Shown here in pieces: positions 18,728 through 29,809 of a DNA stretch of 64,000 nucleotides. The translations under genes were made by a program, and so were the position numbers. Positions within the stretch are counted from its first letter, which is position 1. Each line of letters starts with the position of its first letter. Under the pieces are notes generated by a model. That model did not search any database. It worked only from the letters and a program-made list of their open reading frames with translations, and was not told the DNA's origin. Origin of the DNA: JAJCYL01 sp963664285 (GTDB taxonomy: Bacteria > Bacteroidota > Bacteroidia > Cytophagales > Cyclobacteriaceae); NCBI GenBank assembly GCA_963664285.2, contig CAXXNX010000060.1:1-64000 (forward strand), given 5' to 3'.

Positions 18728-20351
18728 CCCGCATTATTCATAGGCCACCAATTTTGGGATTAATAATGGGTTGCTAACTATTTTTGATTGGAGTGTATGT
18801 ATTAATTTGAAGATCAACCAGGTTTCTGGATTTCAAAGGACATTAGAGCGTTTTTTTTGTTAGAATTTTTCAATTTTCAGTCAAAGCTCTATTGTGTTCT
18901 TATGGAAGAACATTTTTTTGATTAAATCTAAACTGTTTAACTGATCGGTCAGTTCACCGTAAGCAAATCGCCCAGCAGGTATTGATATCTAAAGGCTCTT
19001 GAGAATTGTATTGTCAATGATCTTTTCCTTTCTTTCAGGCACGCCCCAACCTTCATCCAGGTAAAGCCGGATATTGTCCACTTGCCATCGTTTAGCAAAG
19101 TGGTGTTTTGTTTTGGCAATTAATAATTTAATCTGCCGGAACATTTCATAACAGAGGGTAGCGATGATTAAACGCATGAAATTGGCCCAGTAGCGATGAC
19201 AGGAAAGCCGGTCGGAATAAGTCATGTTTTTGAGTTCCTTTATTCGATTTTCACTGGCATCACCTCGCTTGACATAAAAATCAAAGTAAATCTGTTGAGC
19301 GGTCATCGCTTCAAAGTTGCTCACAAAGTAACGGACATTCATTCCTTTTCCGGTAGACTCCACTTTGGCGTACAGCTTTTCAGAACGATCCCAGCTTTTG
19401 GCCTGGTAAGTAAACGGGCCAACAAACTCTTGATGTTTGATGATTTTTGAAGCATATTCCTTTTTTACTTCAATGATAGTCTGTTTGGTAAAAGTCTTTA
19501 AAACTTCATTACTACTAATACCTAAACAAAATTGAAGGTCAAACTGCTTAGCTATCCGATAAAAAGATGCTCCTGAAAAGCCACTATCCGCTCGAATAAG
19601 GATCTTTACTGAGGGCAGTTTTTTTCTGATTTTAATGACAATCCTTTTCAATAAGGCCACAAACCATTTGTTGGAGTGACAATTGCCCGGACGTAGTACT
19701 GGTAAAATGACCTGACCGGTGTTCCCGTCCTTAAAGAACAACTCATGGTACATAGTCTGTCCATAATAGCCATTATACAAACTGAGTTGTTGGGATCCAT
19801 GAGTAGGGTCATCGGTACCATCTACATCAATGATGATTTGACCAGTCTTCTCTTTCAACTCCTCTACATAACGGTCTACAAACCATTGACTCATCTGGTA
19901 GATCAGACTCCGATCGGCCTTGTTTTCAAATCGACTTAAAGTAGGCTGGGAACATAATCCGCTATCTAGTACTTTACGGATCACCGGATCCTCTCGGAGT
20001 TTTTGTTCGTCATTGCAATCCTGACAGCCCTGCATCATTAAAAACACCCGTTGGCGAAGCATTTCTTCATAAGTGTATTCGATAAAAAAGGGGTTTCGAT
20101 AGTCAGGAATCAGTGCGGCGAAGCTTTTTAATAGACCAGTCTTTCTCTCTACTTTTTCACTTAACAATATCGCTCCGTCTGAGCTAATCGCTGATGCTGA
20201 AAAATCAAATTTAAAAGCTTGTTTTCCTCGATAAAATACGGTATCTTTTTCCTTATATTCAGGCATAAATTAATTGCTTATTTTGTTGTCTAACTATCTC
20301 AATATAAGCAATTTATGCCTATTTTTTATTGTCTACTATGAATTTTTCGGG
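18728..20351 (-). mobile_element. IS1380-family element, copy C
   Basis: 1,624 bp, with TTAA at 18724-18727 and 20352-20355. Three one-base insertions separate it from the consensus: an extra T in a T-run near 18852, an extra T near 18928 and an extra C near 19058. The last lies in the transposase. Confidence 0.95.
18949..20266 (-). pseudogene. IS1380 transposase, copy C, frameshifted near C-terminus
   Basis: Identical in design to the intact copies until about codon 405. There one extra base (cttcatccagg instead of cttcatcagg) shifts the frame, giving a 425-residue product with a foreign tail (DEGWGVPERKEK). All catalytic blocks precede the shift, so activity cannot be excluded. Confidence 0.85.
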
Positions 20352-20355
20352 TTAA

Positions 20356-20640
20356 GTAGCACGGCTATCAAAAAGTGGGAATAGTTGATATTCCGATTGG
20401 TAATGGTTCCGTCAGATGGGGATGGCTTGCGGGAGATGAGGCCATGACGAATAATTTCATTTACGTTTATAAAAGGAACCTTTTGGCCCTGGCATTTGGT
20501 GAAAATGTGGAGAGGACTGATAGAACGGTAGCAAGACCACCTCCCGTCCTTTATAGTCAGAATAGACCCGGTTGTTTTCAAGGTCAAGGCTCAGATATTG
20601 ATCAGCTTCTTTTGTTCTCGCCAGTGTAAAATCACCTAAA
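20356..20640 (-). pseudogene. Unrecognised gene fragment beside IS copy C
   Basis: The minus strand gives a protein-like stretch, GDFTLARTKEADQYLSLDLE then VYSDYKGREVVLLPFYQ, before a stop near 20458. Another frame is open from there to the IS edge. This suggests a frameshifted remnant. I do not recognise the family. Confidence 0.35.
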
Positions 20641-20707
20641 AGTATGAGCTTACATTGAAAGATAATGTAAGTTCAAGTAATAAATAAATGCTAACAAAAA
20701 ATCTATA

Positions 20708-21111
20708 ATGATGAAAAGAGTAACTGGAATTGGTGGAGTGTTTTTCAAGGTCAAAGACCCCCAGGCTATGCGTGACTGGTATGGTAAACACTTGGGTATA
20801 CCTCATATGAGTGATATGGAGGCAGCTTTGAATGGCGACAAAAAGAAAACCCGGATGAGTTGGGTCATACTGCATGGAGCGTAATGGACGAGAAAAGTGA
20901 GTATTACAAACCCAGTAACTCAAAATTTATGATCAATTACAGGGTCAAAGACCTTGAAGGTCTCCTAAAAGCTTTAAAAGAAGAAGGCGTAGAAACTGTG
21001 GGTGAGGTAGAATCATTCGACTATGGCAAATTTGGCTGGATCCTTGATCCAGAAGGGAATAAGATTGAGTTGTGGGAACCGAATGATGCGGTCTATAGTA
21101 AGATGCTCTAG
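20708..21111 (+). pseudogene. VOC/glyoxalase-family protein with -1 frameshift
   Basis: Starts ATGATGAAAAGAGTAACTGG and encodes the beta-alpha-beta opening GIGGVFFKVKDPQAMRDWYG and HLGIPHM. A one-base loss near 20818 (GG where GGG would read D-M-G-G) shifts the frame. From SFEWRQKENPDELG it continues through MINYRVKDLEGLLKAL to GWILDPEGNKIELWEP and the stop at 21111. Metal-site residues of the VOC fold (the early Phe/His position and the final Glu in KIELWEP) are in part visible. The length, 134 codons if repaired, fits a single VOC domain. Confidence 0.8.
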
Positions 21112-21443
21112 ACTTGAAGAGGCCGTCTCAAAGTTTAAAATACGATAGCTGTCATGTTGAGCCCACCTGCAGGTAGACCAAAGCTGTCCTGTTAAAAAGC
21201 ATTTTGGCCATTGCGCACCCTTTTTTCCCTAAAGGGACCCCCTCTCACTTACGAGGTGCGGTGGATTGCCCCTTTAGAGGTTAGTTTGGAGTGGAAAGGA
21301 ATCCTTAACCTTAAGGCTATGCTTGGCTAAGACAGGCATGTCTGAATATGGTCCGATTAATGGGTTTCGACAGGCTCGACTTCACAATCAGAGTTTTTGA
21401 GACGGTCAATTTCTTTTTATCTTGACATCCATTCTGATAATGG
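21112..21443. repeat. Intergenic region with REP-like and hairpin sequence
   Basis: No gene seen. The block opens with gaggccgtctcaaag and closes with ttttgagacggtcaa, a split inverted pair of 10 or more bases about 250 bases apart. Inside are tgtcatgttgagc and tttcgacaggctc motifs that resemble a common extragenic repeat of this phylum. The tttcgacaggctc motif occurs again at about 53111. Confidence 0.45.
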
Positions 21444-22031
21444 ATGGAGAGTACTGCCATTTACGATCGTATTATAGAATACCTAACGAAGGGGGGAGAG
21501 ATATTTACCCAGCCATTATTTACACTCGGCACAAGCGAAATTAGCCTAAGCACCGTACTTTATTTCTTTCTGGCTTTTATTATTTTATTTTTTGTAGCAA
21601 GTAAGATCAAGAAATTTCTTACCAGAAAAGTTCTTGTAAAAGCACAAATCATTTTAGGTCTGAGGGAATCGATCGGAATGATCACCAAGTTTGTGATCAT
21701 TATAATAGGATCGACCGTCGTCATTCAATCTGCCGGGATTGATCTCAGTACACTAAGTATATTGGCAGGTGCGCTGGGTGTAGGTATTGGTTTTGGCCTT
21801 CAAAACATTACCAACAAATCTTGTTTCTGGTATTATTATTTTATTTGAAAACCCAATCAAAGTAGGAGATCGAATAGAGGTGGGCGACATCAGTGGTGAT
21901 GTGGTAAACATATCGGTAAGAGCAACCACAATCCTTACTAATGATAATATTTCAATCATTGTGCCTAATTCAGAATTTATTTCCAGCACTGGAATCAACT
22001 GGAGCCACAATGATCGTAATATCCGATTTAA

Positions 22032-23652
22032 CCCGAAAAATTCATAGTAGACAATAAAAAACAGGCATAAATTGCTTATATTGAGATAGTTAGACAACAA
22101 AATAAGCAATTAATTTATGCCTGAATATAAGGAAAAAGATACCGTATTTTATCGAGGAAAACAAGCTTTTAAATTTGATTTTTCAGCATCAGCGATTAGC
22201 TCAGACGGAGCGATATTGTTAAGTGAAAAAGTAGAGAGAAAGACTGGTCTATTAAAAAGCTTCGCCGCACTGATTCCTGACTATCGAAACCCCTTTTTTA
22301 TCGAATACACTTATGAAGAAATGCTTCGCCAACGGGTGTTTTTAATGATGCAGGGCTATCAGGATTGCAATGACGAACAAAAACTCCGAGAGGATCCGGT
22401 GATCCGTAAAGTACTAGATAGCGGATTATGTTCCCAGCCTACTTTAAGTCGATTTGAAAACAAGGCCGATCGGAGTCTGATCTACCAGATGAGTTAATGG
22501 TTTGTAGACCGTTATGTAGAGGAGTTGAAAGAGAAGACTGGTCAAATCATCATTGATGTAGATGGTACCGATGACCCTACTCATGGATCCCAACAACTCA
22601 GTTTGTATAATGGCTATTATAGACAGACTATGTACCATGAGTTGTTCTTTAAGGACGGGAACACCGGTCAGGTCATTTTACCAGTACTACGTCCGGGCAA
22701 TTGTCACTCCAACAAATGGTTTGTGGCCTTATTGAAAAGGATTGTCATTAAAATCAGAAAAAAACTGCCCTCAGTAAAGATCCTTATTCGAGCGGATAGT
22801 GGCTTTTCAGGAGCATCTTTTTATCGGATAGCTAAGCAGTTTGACCTTCAATTTTGTTTAGGTATTAGTAGTAATGAAGTTTTAAAGACTTTTACCAAAC
22901 AGACTATCATTGAAGTAAAAAAGGAATATGCTTCAAAAATCATCAAACATCAAGAGTTTGTTGGCCCGTTTACTTACCAGGCCAAAAGCTGGGATCGTTC
23001 TGAAAAGCTGTACGCCAAAGTGGAGTCTACCGGAAAAGGAATGAATGTCCGTTACTTTGTGAGCAACTTTGAAGCGATGACCGCTCAACAGATTTACTTT
23101 GATTTTTATGTCAAGCGAGGTGATGCCAGTGAAAATCGAATAAAGGAACTCAAAAACATGACTTATTCCGACCGGCTTTCCTGTCATCGCTACTGGGCCA
23201 ATTTTATGCGTTTAATCATCGCTACCCTCTGTTATGAAATGTTCCGGCAGATTAAATTATTAATTGCCAAAACAAAACACCACTTTGCTAAACGATGGCA
23301 AGTGGACAATATCCGGCTTTACCTGATGAAGGTTGGGGCGTGCCTGAAAGAAAGGAAAAGATCATTGACAATACAATTCTCAAGAGCCTTTAGATATCAA
23401 TACCTGCTGGGCGATTTGCTTACGGTGAACTGACCGATCAGTTAAACAGTTTGATTTAATCAAAAAAATGTTCTTCCATAAGAACACAATAGAGCTTTGA
23501 CTGAAAATTGAAAAATTCTAACAAAAAAACGCTCTAATGTCCTTTGAAATCCAGAAACCTGGTTGATCTTCAAATTAATACATACACTCCAATCAAAAAT
23601 AGTTAGCAACCCATTATTAATCCCAAAATTGGTGGCCTATGAATAATGCGGG
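22032..23652 (+). mobile_element. IS1380-family element, copy D
   Basis: 1,621 bp, TTAA at 22028-22031 and 23653-23656. This is a clean insertion into mscS and demonstrates both the element ends and the 4-bp TTAA duplication. Confidence 0.97.
22117..23433 (+). pseudogene. IS1380 transposase, copy D, nonsense mutation
   Basis: The frame stops after residue 126 because CAA is TAA at 22495-22497 (MSQW in sister copies). A Gly to Arg change (NGYYRQTMY) follows. The remaining sequence is intact to 23433. All three catalytic acidic residues lie after the stop, so copy D cannot supply its own transposase. Confidence 0.92.
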
Positions 23653-23970
23653 TTAACATTCTTGTAGGAGTTAGTTACGACGAGGATCCCAAACAGATAG
23701 AAGAATTACTAATTGAAGTGGCTGATGAAAATGTGAACGTTTTGGAGGATCCGGAGCCTACGGTATTCTTTGAGGAATTTGGCGACAGTTCCTTGAATTT
23801 CACCTTATTGGTATGGACAAAAACATGTACGGATCGTCCACGCAGATTGACTAGTGAATTGAATTTCGCAATTTTCGAGAAATTCAAGCAGCATAATATC
23901 GAAATTCCTTTCCCACAACGAGATTTACATATTAAGTCACAACCTGAAGTAGTAGCTGAAAAGAAGTAAT

Positions 23971-24612
23971 CTATTCATTCAACCACCTGTTAAGTAGGGT
24001 AGGATCTAGGGAGTGTTTTCCAGGATAGAATTTAACCTCAATGCTTCGTTCAAACGTTTTTTCTAAATATTCAATGTTAATTTTGTAGTTCTTTTCATTA
24101 TAGTATTGATCATTCTCTCCTAAAGCCACAATCAGCTTATAATCTTTCTTTAAAAAACTAACATCTTTACCAGGAAGCTCTGGAGGAAAACCACCAGCCC
24201 AAAGCACTAAGTTGTCGAAAGGGAGCTGAAGGTGAAACAACAGCCTGGTAATTGCCGAAACACCCTGGCTAAAACCTAATAGGTTTACTTTGACGTTGGA
24301 AAGGTCTAAATCACCATAAACGGTGTCAAAAACACGTTGATAATAAGTGAGTTGATTTTCCAGATCAACTTCGCGGTCATGTTTGGTCATCCAGGAGGCG
24401 CCTACGCGCTCGGGTGTGAAGTAAAATTTATGCAGCCCTTGTAAAACAATCCCAAAATGTCCTTGTTTTTCAAAAACATCAAACTTTCTAATAAAGTACT
24501 CCGCTAATTGACCGTAGCCGTGGCAAGCGATCCAGATAGCTGGAGTGTTCTCGGTAAGCTTCCCGAAAGTATAGTAAGGTGCTTTGAAATCAATTTGAAG
24601 ATGTTTTAACAT
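23971..24612 (-). CDS. Alpha/beta-hydrolase (phospholipase/carboxylesterase-like)
   Basis: Intact 213 residues. The nucleophile elbow is GFSQG (about residue 117), the later Asp is in GENDQYY (about 168) and the catalytic His in PGKHSLD (about 200), in the order of the carboxylesterase fold. No signal peptide, so cytoplasmic. It converges with the mscS 3' end, one base between stops, and its 5' end is 27 bases from the FkbM gene on the same strand, so the two are possibly co-transcribed. Confidence 0.88.
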   Translation of the reverse strand: MLKHLQIDFKAPYYTFGKLTENTPAIWIACHGYGQLAEYFIRKFDVFEKQGHFGIVLQGLHKFYFTPERVGASWMTKHDREVDLENQLTYYQRVFDTVYGDLDLSNVKVNLLGFSQGVSAITRLLFHLQLPFDNLVLWAGGFPPELPGKDVSFLKKDYKLIVALGENDQYYNEKNYKINIEYLEKTFERSIEVKFYPGKHSLDPTLLNRWLNE

Positions 24613-24639
24613 TCCCTTTGAAATAGCATGCGAAGATAG

Positions 24640-25473
24640 TCAAGGTGAAATACGGTCTGAATTTTTGACACAAATTATCCTGTTAGCGAAAATTGAAAAT
24701 GCCACTTGTTCATTGGCAATTGGCTGGAGATCAAGATCTAAAAAGTGGTAGCCGTAATCTTTCAATGTGTTAGCTATTGAATCTGGCGTATGGCTGTACC
24801 GCTTAATCCATTCGCCATGTAATTCCAAAAAGATGATAGGATCACTTTTACTTAAAAAGTTGTGCCCACCACGGATCACGGGGCCTTCATAGCCATCTAC
24901 ATCTATCTTGATGATGTCTGGCTTAACCTCGTTTGACTCAACAAATTGGTCCAACGTAATCATTTCGACCTGAATGGGATGTTGTTTAGGGCTATTATGG
25001 TTAGCGATGAGGTGGATCCACTCATAGTGCATATCTAATTGGCCCTGCTCGGGTCCTAAGGCAAGATTTATCGGTATGATGTCTTTATCAGGATTGAGCT
25101 TTCGATTTAGCTCAAGCACTTTGAAACACTTGGGAGACGGTTCGATTGCAAAAGCTTTACCGTTCTGATTGAGAGCTGTAAATGTGAGTGAAAATATTCC
25201 GTACAAACTTCCAATATCGAGAAAACAATTTTTGCCTCTCACCAGCTGCACGAAACGCTCAATCTCCAATCTCATGTCAGGATCATTGTCAGTAAACATT
25301 TGAAAAGCTCGTTTTGCAGCAATGTCAATGGGAAAGGAAATGTCATTGGTAAGCTGGAAATCCTTTGAGCCTCTACCAAGTTGACGGAGGAAATTCCGTC
25401 TTTGCTCTTGTATTGAAGCGGCAATGTGATGGAGTCCGATGGTTTTTGAGATTTTTTTAAAAGATTTCCTCAT
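24640..25473 (-). CDS. FkbM-family methyltransferase
   Basis: 277 residues, cytoplasmic. SAM-binding motif I is NCFLDIGSLYGIFSLTF (about residue 85), then AIEPSPKCFKVLELN, DIIKIDVDGYEGPVIRGG and PIIFLELHGEW, the usual FkbM order. A basic N-terminal stretch of about 35 residues precedes the domain. It is the second FkbM gene in the window and, unlike that at 12414, lacks a membrane helix. Substrate unknown. Confidence 0.87.
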   Translation of the reverse strand: MRKSFKKISKTIGLHHIAASIQEQRRNFLRQLGRGSKDFQLTNDISFPIDIAAKRAFQMFTDNDPDMRLEIERFVQLVRGKNCFLDIGSLYGIFSLTFTALNQNGKAFAIEPSPKCFKVLELNRKLNPDKDIIPINLALGPEQGQLDMHYEWIHLIANHNSPKQHPIQVEMITLDQFVESNEVKPDIIKIDVDGYEGPVIRGGHNFLSKSDPIIFLELHGEWIKRYSHTPDSIANTLKDYGYHFLDLDLQPIANEQVAFSIFANRIICVKNSDRISP

Positions 25474-25595
25474 ATTCTGCCAATGATGGACCGCAGCGTA
25501 CAGAACTGCCCGTTAACGATCAATCACGCACATTCAATTACATTTTAATTATCTGATAATCAGTTAATTATTTCTGGTATTTAAATTGATCTGTT

Positions 25596-25829
25596 ATGAG
25601 TAACCATATTCGATTAACTGAGTCTGTAATATTAGGCGATATCTTAAAAGAAAAAGCTATGTTCCGCAATTACCTCAAGCCAATAGCATTAGCAAGCGAT
25701 GCTGGGTCTGAATGGAAAAACGGATTAGCTATCGCCCTTATCGGTGGTTTAAGTAGTTCAATGTTCCTTTCGCTGATACTGGTACCTGTTGTATACTCCG
25801 CAATGGACCGACTAATGAAAAAGGGATAA
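25596..25829 (+). pseudogene. RND efflux pump, extreme C-terminal remnant
   Basis: 77 residues. From KPIALASDAGSEWKNGLAIA through GGLSSSMFLSLILVPVVYSA the sequence matches the last membrane helices of AcrB/CusA-type pumps, which are normally over 1,000 residues. The first 25 residues do not fit well, and nothing else of the pump is present. Its origin by deletion is inferred. Confidence 0.75.
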
Positions 25830-25833
25830 TTTT

Positions 25834-27009
25834 TTAGTCATCTTTCTGAAACCTCTTCAATATCTTCTCCATATGTTTGCCGGCCGCCTCGCGTCCTCCA
25901 AGGCCGTAAGAAAGCGCCACCGCAACAGCTAGAGCACCAAGTGTAAGACCGAAAGCCAGTTCTACTATGCTGTTTGCTATACCCATGGTGCGAAGCGAGA
26001 TTGCGAGGAAAAGTCCTACGATAGCAACTCTAGCCACACCTGCCATGTATTTATTGTCATCGGTTTTGCTTAATGAATTGTAAACTAGATAGCCTATAAA
26101 GTTGCCGGCCACCATTATGATCAACCCAAACAAAATGTTACCCAAAAGGTGCAGTATAGTGTGCAATGAGTGTGTCAATCGTTCAAAGCCTAACATCTCT
26201 ATGCCAGTAACTACTCCAAAAAATACTAGGAAGAAATAGGCGATTCCCCCAATGATCTTTGATAAGGACTGCCCTTCACCTATCATAGCGGTGATCCTTA
26301 ATTTTGAGGCTAGAATATCAGTTCCCATATTGCTCAGCAGGTCTTTCAGGAATTCGGTGATGAACCTGCCTCCTACAGCAAATAGGGTAATAATTAATAT
26401 GGCCCCAATGATATTGGGTACAGCGTCCAATAAGTTATGTAATAGATTATTGGCCGGTTGTGTTATGGCTTCAAGATGAAGGGCATTTAATGCCTGGATA
26501 AGTAAAGGAATGAAGATTATTAAGAAAACGATTTGCTGAATGAAATAAACCAGCTTATCCGTGTCTTTAAACCCGATATTGGCCGCTATTCTATCGACCA
26601 CACTTCCCGCCATCTTTACCAGGTTCGATACAAACTTGGCAATAATGTATCCAATAAATCCTATCGCAACACCTGCCAATATGTTTGGAATGAAGCCCAG
26701 GAATTCATTGAGCATATTCCTGATTGGATCAAGAACATAACTCACGCCGAGCATCTCCAGTACTACTAGTAGTACTATGAGCATCAACACGTAATAGACC
26801 AGGTTAGCAATGAACTTATTGGTATCAACGATGGTGTTACCGAGTAACCTCTCGTCCCATTCGGTTCTCTTCATCAGGCCATGAACTATCCTTCTTATTA
26901 ATAAGGAGATTAGCCATCCTATAATAAAAACGACAATGGCTCCGAATACGCCCGGCAGAGCAGTTCCAATGGTGTGAATTAGGCTGTCAAGATAGCTTGG
27001 TAGGCTCAT
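25834..27009 (-). CDS. Mechanosensitive-channel-like membrane protein with repeated conserved TM helix
   Basis: 391 residues from ATG 27009; an open ATG at 27093 would add 28 polar residues before the first helix and is less likely. It contains at least four repeated amphipathic/TM units of the type LPNILAGVAIGFIGYIIAKF, VPNIIGAILIITLFAVGG and LLGNILFGLIIMVAGNFIGY, the conserved-TM-helix repeat of CmpX-like proteins. It ends with FGLTLGALAVAVALSYGLGG, reminiscent of the MscS pore. Inferred small-conductance channel or osmosensor at the inner membrane. Confidence 0.8.
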   Translation of the reverse strand: MSLPSYLDSLIHTIGTALPGVFGAIVVFIIGWLISLLIRRIVHGLMKRTEWDERLLGNTIVDTNKFIANLVYYVLMLIVLLVVLEMLGVSYVLDPIRNMLNEFLGFIPNILAGVAIGFIGYIIAKFVSNLVKMAGSVVDRIAANIGFKDTDKLVYFIQQIVFLIIFIPLLIQALNALHLEAITQPANNLLHNLLDAVPNIIGAILIITLFAVGGRFITEFLKDLLSNMGTDILASKLRITAMIGEGQSLSKIIGGIAYFFLVFFGVVTGIEMLGFERLTHSLHTILHLLGNILFGLIIMVAGNFIGYLVYNSLSKTDDNKYMAGVARVAIVGLFLAISLRTMGIANSIVELAFGLTLGALAVAVALSYGLGGREAAGKHMEKILKRFQKDD

Positions 27010-27170
27010 AATGCTATTAATTTTTGATTTAGCACAACAATTTATTCCAGATTTTTGCCTATCACAAAGATTTTCAACTAATTGTTTGAGCATGTTCCGT
27101 ATTAATTTCTGTCTGTGACATAAATATTCTCAGTTGACTAACTAACATTGCGCTTCAAATTTTAGGCTTA

Positions 27171-28241
27171 ATGATTCATTTGGAAGCTTTGCGGGGTGAT
27201 GTTATAGTACTATCCGGCGGGATTTTGGAAAGTAAAAGCGCCAAAACTACTCATGGTTTAATCAGGGGGTCCACCCGATTTAATGTTAAGGCAATCATTG
27301 ACAGTAAATTTGCAGGTCAGAGATCGCCCGAAGTCATTACCAAAGCCACTATTGACATTCCGATATATTCGAGTGTTGAAGAGTATATAGCTGCCGGTGG
27401 AAAAGCTGATTACTGCATTATTGGAGTGGCGACGAAAGGTGGTATCCTACCGGATCAGATGAAAACTGATGTTATTGATGCCATCAACAATAAGATATCC
27501 ATTATCAATGGTCTGCACAAATTTCTAAATGACGATGAAGAGATTTCATCAGTCGCTGGCCAAAACAACGTGGCAATCCATGATATTCGCAAACCGAGGC
27601 CAAAAGATGAACTAGCGTTTTGGACGGGAGATATTTTCCATGTAAAAACGCCAAAAATTGCCGTGATGGGCACAGATTGTGCTCTCGGAAAGAGAACAAC
27701 TGCGAAGTTTATTGTCGATGCGTTGAGAGAAAGAAAACATTCAGCGGAGATGATATTCACTGGTCAGACAGGCTGGCTACAAGGATGGAGGTATGGCTTT
27801 ATTCTTGATTCAACGGTGAATGATTTCGTTTCAGGGGAATTGGAAGATGCAATGTTGAGATGTCATCAGGAAATAAACCCTGATTTTATGGTCATCGAAG
27901 GGCAGGCCGCATTAAGAAATATTAGTGGGCCATGTGGGTCGGAGTTTTTAATATCAGGTAATGTTGATGGTGTAATACTCCACCATTCACCAATAAGAAA
28001 ATATTATCATGGGTATGATCATCTGGGGATTGAAATTCCGCCATTGGAAAAAGAAATTGAATTGGTGAACGTCTATGGCAAGAAAGTTTTGGGTGCGACT
28101 TTGAATACTTTTGAACTTGATGTGGAGGATGCCAGGCGCTATAGGGATGAGTATGAAAACAAACTGGGGATTCCGGTTGCGTTACCAATCGAGGAAGGAG
28201 TCGATCGAATTCTTCCTGCAATCGAATCACTAAAGAATTGA
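27171..28241 (+). CDS. dgcN: DUF1611-family protein, DgcN-like D-glutamate N-acetyltransferase
   Basis: 356 residues. The N-terminal Rossmann-like part has VIVLSGGILESKSAKTTHG and IIGVATKGG. The C-terminal P-loop-like part has KIAVMGTDCALGKRTTAKF (about residue 165), then EMIFTGQTGWLQGWRYG. This is the DUF1611 architecture. In marine bacteria and haloarchaea, DgcN acetylates D-glutamate and is encoded next to an enolase-superfamily racemase, DgcA. The next gene here is exactly that type. Assignment to D-glutamate rather than another amino acid is by homology and context only. Confidence 0.78.
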   Translation: MIHLEALRGDVIVLSGGILESKSAKTTHGLIRGSTRFNVKAIIDSKFAGQRSPEVITKATIDIPIYSSVEEYIAAGGKADYCIIGVATKGGILPDQMKTDVIDAINNKISIINGLHKFLNDDEEISSVAGQNNVAIHDIRKPRPKDELAFWTGDIFHVKTPKIAVMGTDCALGKRTTAKFIVDALRERKHSAEMIFTGQTGWLQGWRYGFILDSTVNDFVSGELEDAMLRCHQEINPDFMVIEGQAALRNISGPCGSEFLISGNVDGVILHHSPIRKYYHGYDHLGIEIPPLEKEIELVNVYGKKVLGATLNTFELDVEDARRYRDEYENKLGIPVALPIEEGVDRILPAIESLKN

Positions 28242-28266
28242 CAACGAACATTTGAAATCAGTACAA

Positions 28267-29341
28267 ATGAATCTAAAGATAAAATCAATAAAGGCTGAAA
28301 TTGTTAATCTCGGACTGACAAAACCTTATGCTATTGCATACAAAACAGTAGATAGTGTAGCTAATGTTGTGGTAATTGTAGAATCAGAAAGCGGGTTGAT
28401 TGGATACGGGGCGGCGAATCCCAGCGAGTATGTGGTGGGGGAAGAAAATGAAGATGTAATTAAGCAACTTACAGATGAACGTCTCTCAATTTTTATAGGC
28501 AGGGATCTGATCAAATTTTATGAACTTATCGGGGATGTACATGTGCAATTTACGTCAGTGGGGGCAAGGATCGCCTCTGGAGACGGCCTTTCATGATTTG
28601 TTTACTAGCCACTTGGGAATTCCACTAGTGGATTTTTACGGAAGGAAAATTATGCAACTTCCGACATCCGTAACTATTGGAATCATGGATTTCCGGAAAA
28701 CTCTGGAGGAGGCGGATCAGTACATTGCTAATGGGTTCAAAAATCTTAAAGTAAAACTCGGCAAGGCGGTAGATGAAGATATTGAAAAAATTCAGAAATT
28801 AAAGGAACATATTCCGGGCAATATCACGTTGAGAATTGATGCCAACCAGGGATGGACTGTTGATGACACTATTAAATTCTATACTGCAACATCAGGCTTA
28901 AATATTGAACTTATTGAACAGCCCCTAAAACAAGAGGCGACTGATGATATGAGGCGATTGCCAGACGAATTGAAAATGATCATTGCAGCCGATGAGTCGC
29001 TCATAACTCCCAGTGATGCATTTGATCTTGCACAAAAACCTATCGCATCAGGGATCTATAATATCAAACTGATGAAGTGCGGAGGTCTGACTAAAGCTAA
29101 GGACATTGCAGTTATTGCTGAAAACGCGGGCATTGATCTTATGTGGGGATGCAATGACGAAAGTAATATTAGTATTACTGCGGCATTACATATCGCTTTT
29201 TCGTGTGTCAACACCAAATATATTGACCTCGATGGGAGTTTAGACCTTGCTACAGATGTAGTCAAAGGTGGATTCATCCTTAAAGACGGTATGATGTCCA
29301 TTGGTGACAAGCCGGGGTTAGGGTTGGAAAGAATGGGGTGA
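28267..29341 (+). pseudogene. dgcA: Enolase-superfamily racemase (DgcA / dipeptide-epimerase type), +1 frameshift
   Basis: ATG 28267 is preferred over a TTG at 28252. The capping domain (SIKAEIVNLGLTKPYAIAYK, GLIGYGAANPSEYVVG) is followed by a break near 28576: one extra base turns ARIALETAFHD into a stop 12 residues later. The barrel continues with the KxK catalytic lysine (LKVKLGK), metal ligands in RIDANQGW, IEQPL and AADES, the second catalytic Lys in IKLMKCGG, and GLGLE near the end. Total length is 3n+1, consistent with a single insertion. In the DgcN/DgcA pathway it would racemise N-acetyl-D-glutamate. If the frameshift is real the pathway is dead. Confidence 0.83.
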
Positions 29342-29389
29342 CCAAGTCTCAAAGGCTACTTATCTTTACAACCAAACAACTCCTTCGCC

Positions 29390-29809
29390 ATGAAGATTGC
29401 TATTCTTAACGGACCAAATCTAAATTTATTAGGTAAGCGGGAGCCTGAGATCTATGGAAACAGATCCTTTGAGGAATACTATGCAGAATTGGAGCAGGAA
29501 TTCAAAGATCAAAACTTGCAATATTTCCAATCGAACAGTGAAAGTGAATTGATAGACAAGCTCCATGAGATCGGATTTGATTATGATGGAATTGTTTTGA
29601 ACGCCGGGGCATTAACCCACACTTCTATTGCCTTAGCTGATGCTGTTGCCGGAATAAAGTCACACGTCATTGAGGTTCACATTTCCAACATCTTTGCCCG
29701 GGAAGAATTCAGACATAAAAGTTTCATTTCGAAGAATGCAGTGGGGATCATTTCCGGATTGGGCCTGAATGGCTATAAACTGGCCATTGAACATCTCATT
29801 GAGGGATGA
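29390..29809 (+). CDS. aroQ: Type II 3-dehydroquinate dehydratase
   Basis: 139 residues, the family's usual size. It opens with ILNGPNLNLLGKREPEIYG (substrate-loop Asn and Arg, active-site Tyr of EIYG) and contains VLNAGALTHTSIALADA, EVHISNIFAREEFRHKS (catalytic His), and GIISGLGLNGYKLA. It performs the third dehydration of the shikimate pathway in the cytoplasm. It lies 48 bases after the racemase and overlaps the following aminotransferase by 4 bases, so the two are translationally coupled. Confidence 0.95.
   Translation: MKIAILNGPNLNLLGKREPEIYGNRSFEEYYAELEQEFKDQNLQYFQSNSESELIDKLHEIGFDYDGIVLNAGALTHTSIALADAVAGIKSHVIEVHISNIFAREEFRHKSFISKNAVGIISGLGLNGYKLAIEHLIEG

Larger units (their letters stand above)
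21444..23969 (+). pseudogene. MscS-type mechanosensitive channel, split by IS copy D and frameshifted
   Basis: The 5' part (21444-22031) has membrane helices (LSTVLYFFLAFIILFFVASK and IGMITKFVIIIIGSTVVIQS) and the pore-helix/beta-domain boundary GALGVGIGFGLQNI. One extra A near 21816 shifts the frame before NLVSGIIILFENPIKVGDR. The 3' part resumes at 23657. Joining at one TTAA gives NDRNIRF-NILVGVSYDEDP in frame, and total length is 3n+1, as expected for a single inserted base. The intact channel would have about 299 residues. This is the one locus where both IS flanks clearly belong to one gene. Confidence 0.9.

Noticed and set aside
21112..21443. CRISPR-like or attachment-site structure
   Set aside because: No regularly spaced direct repeats; the motifs fit dispersed extragenic repeats and a split hairpin instead.
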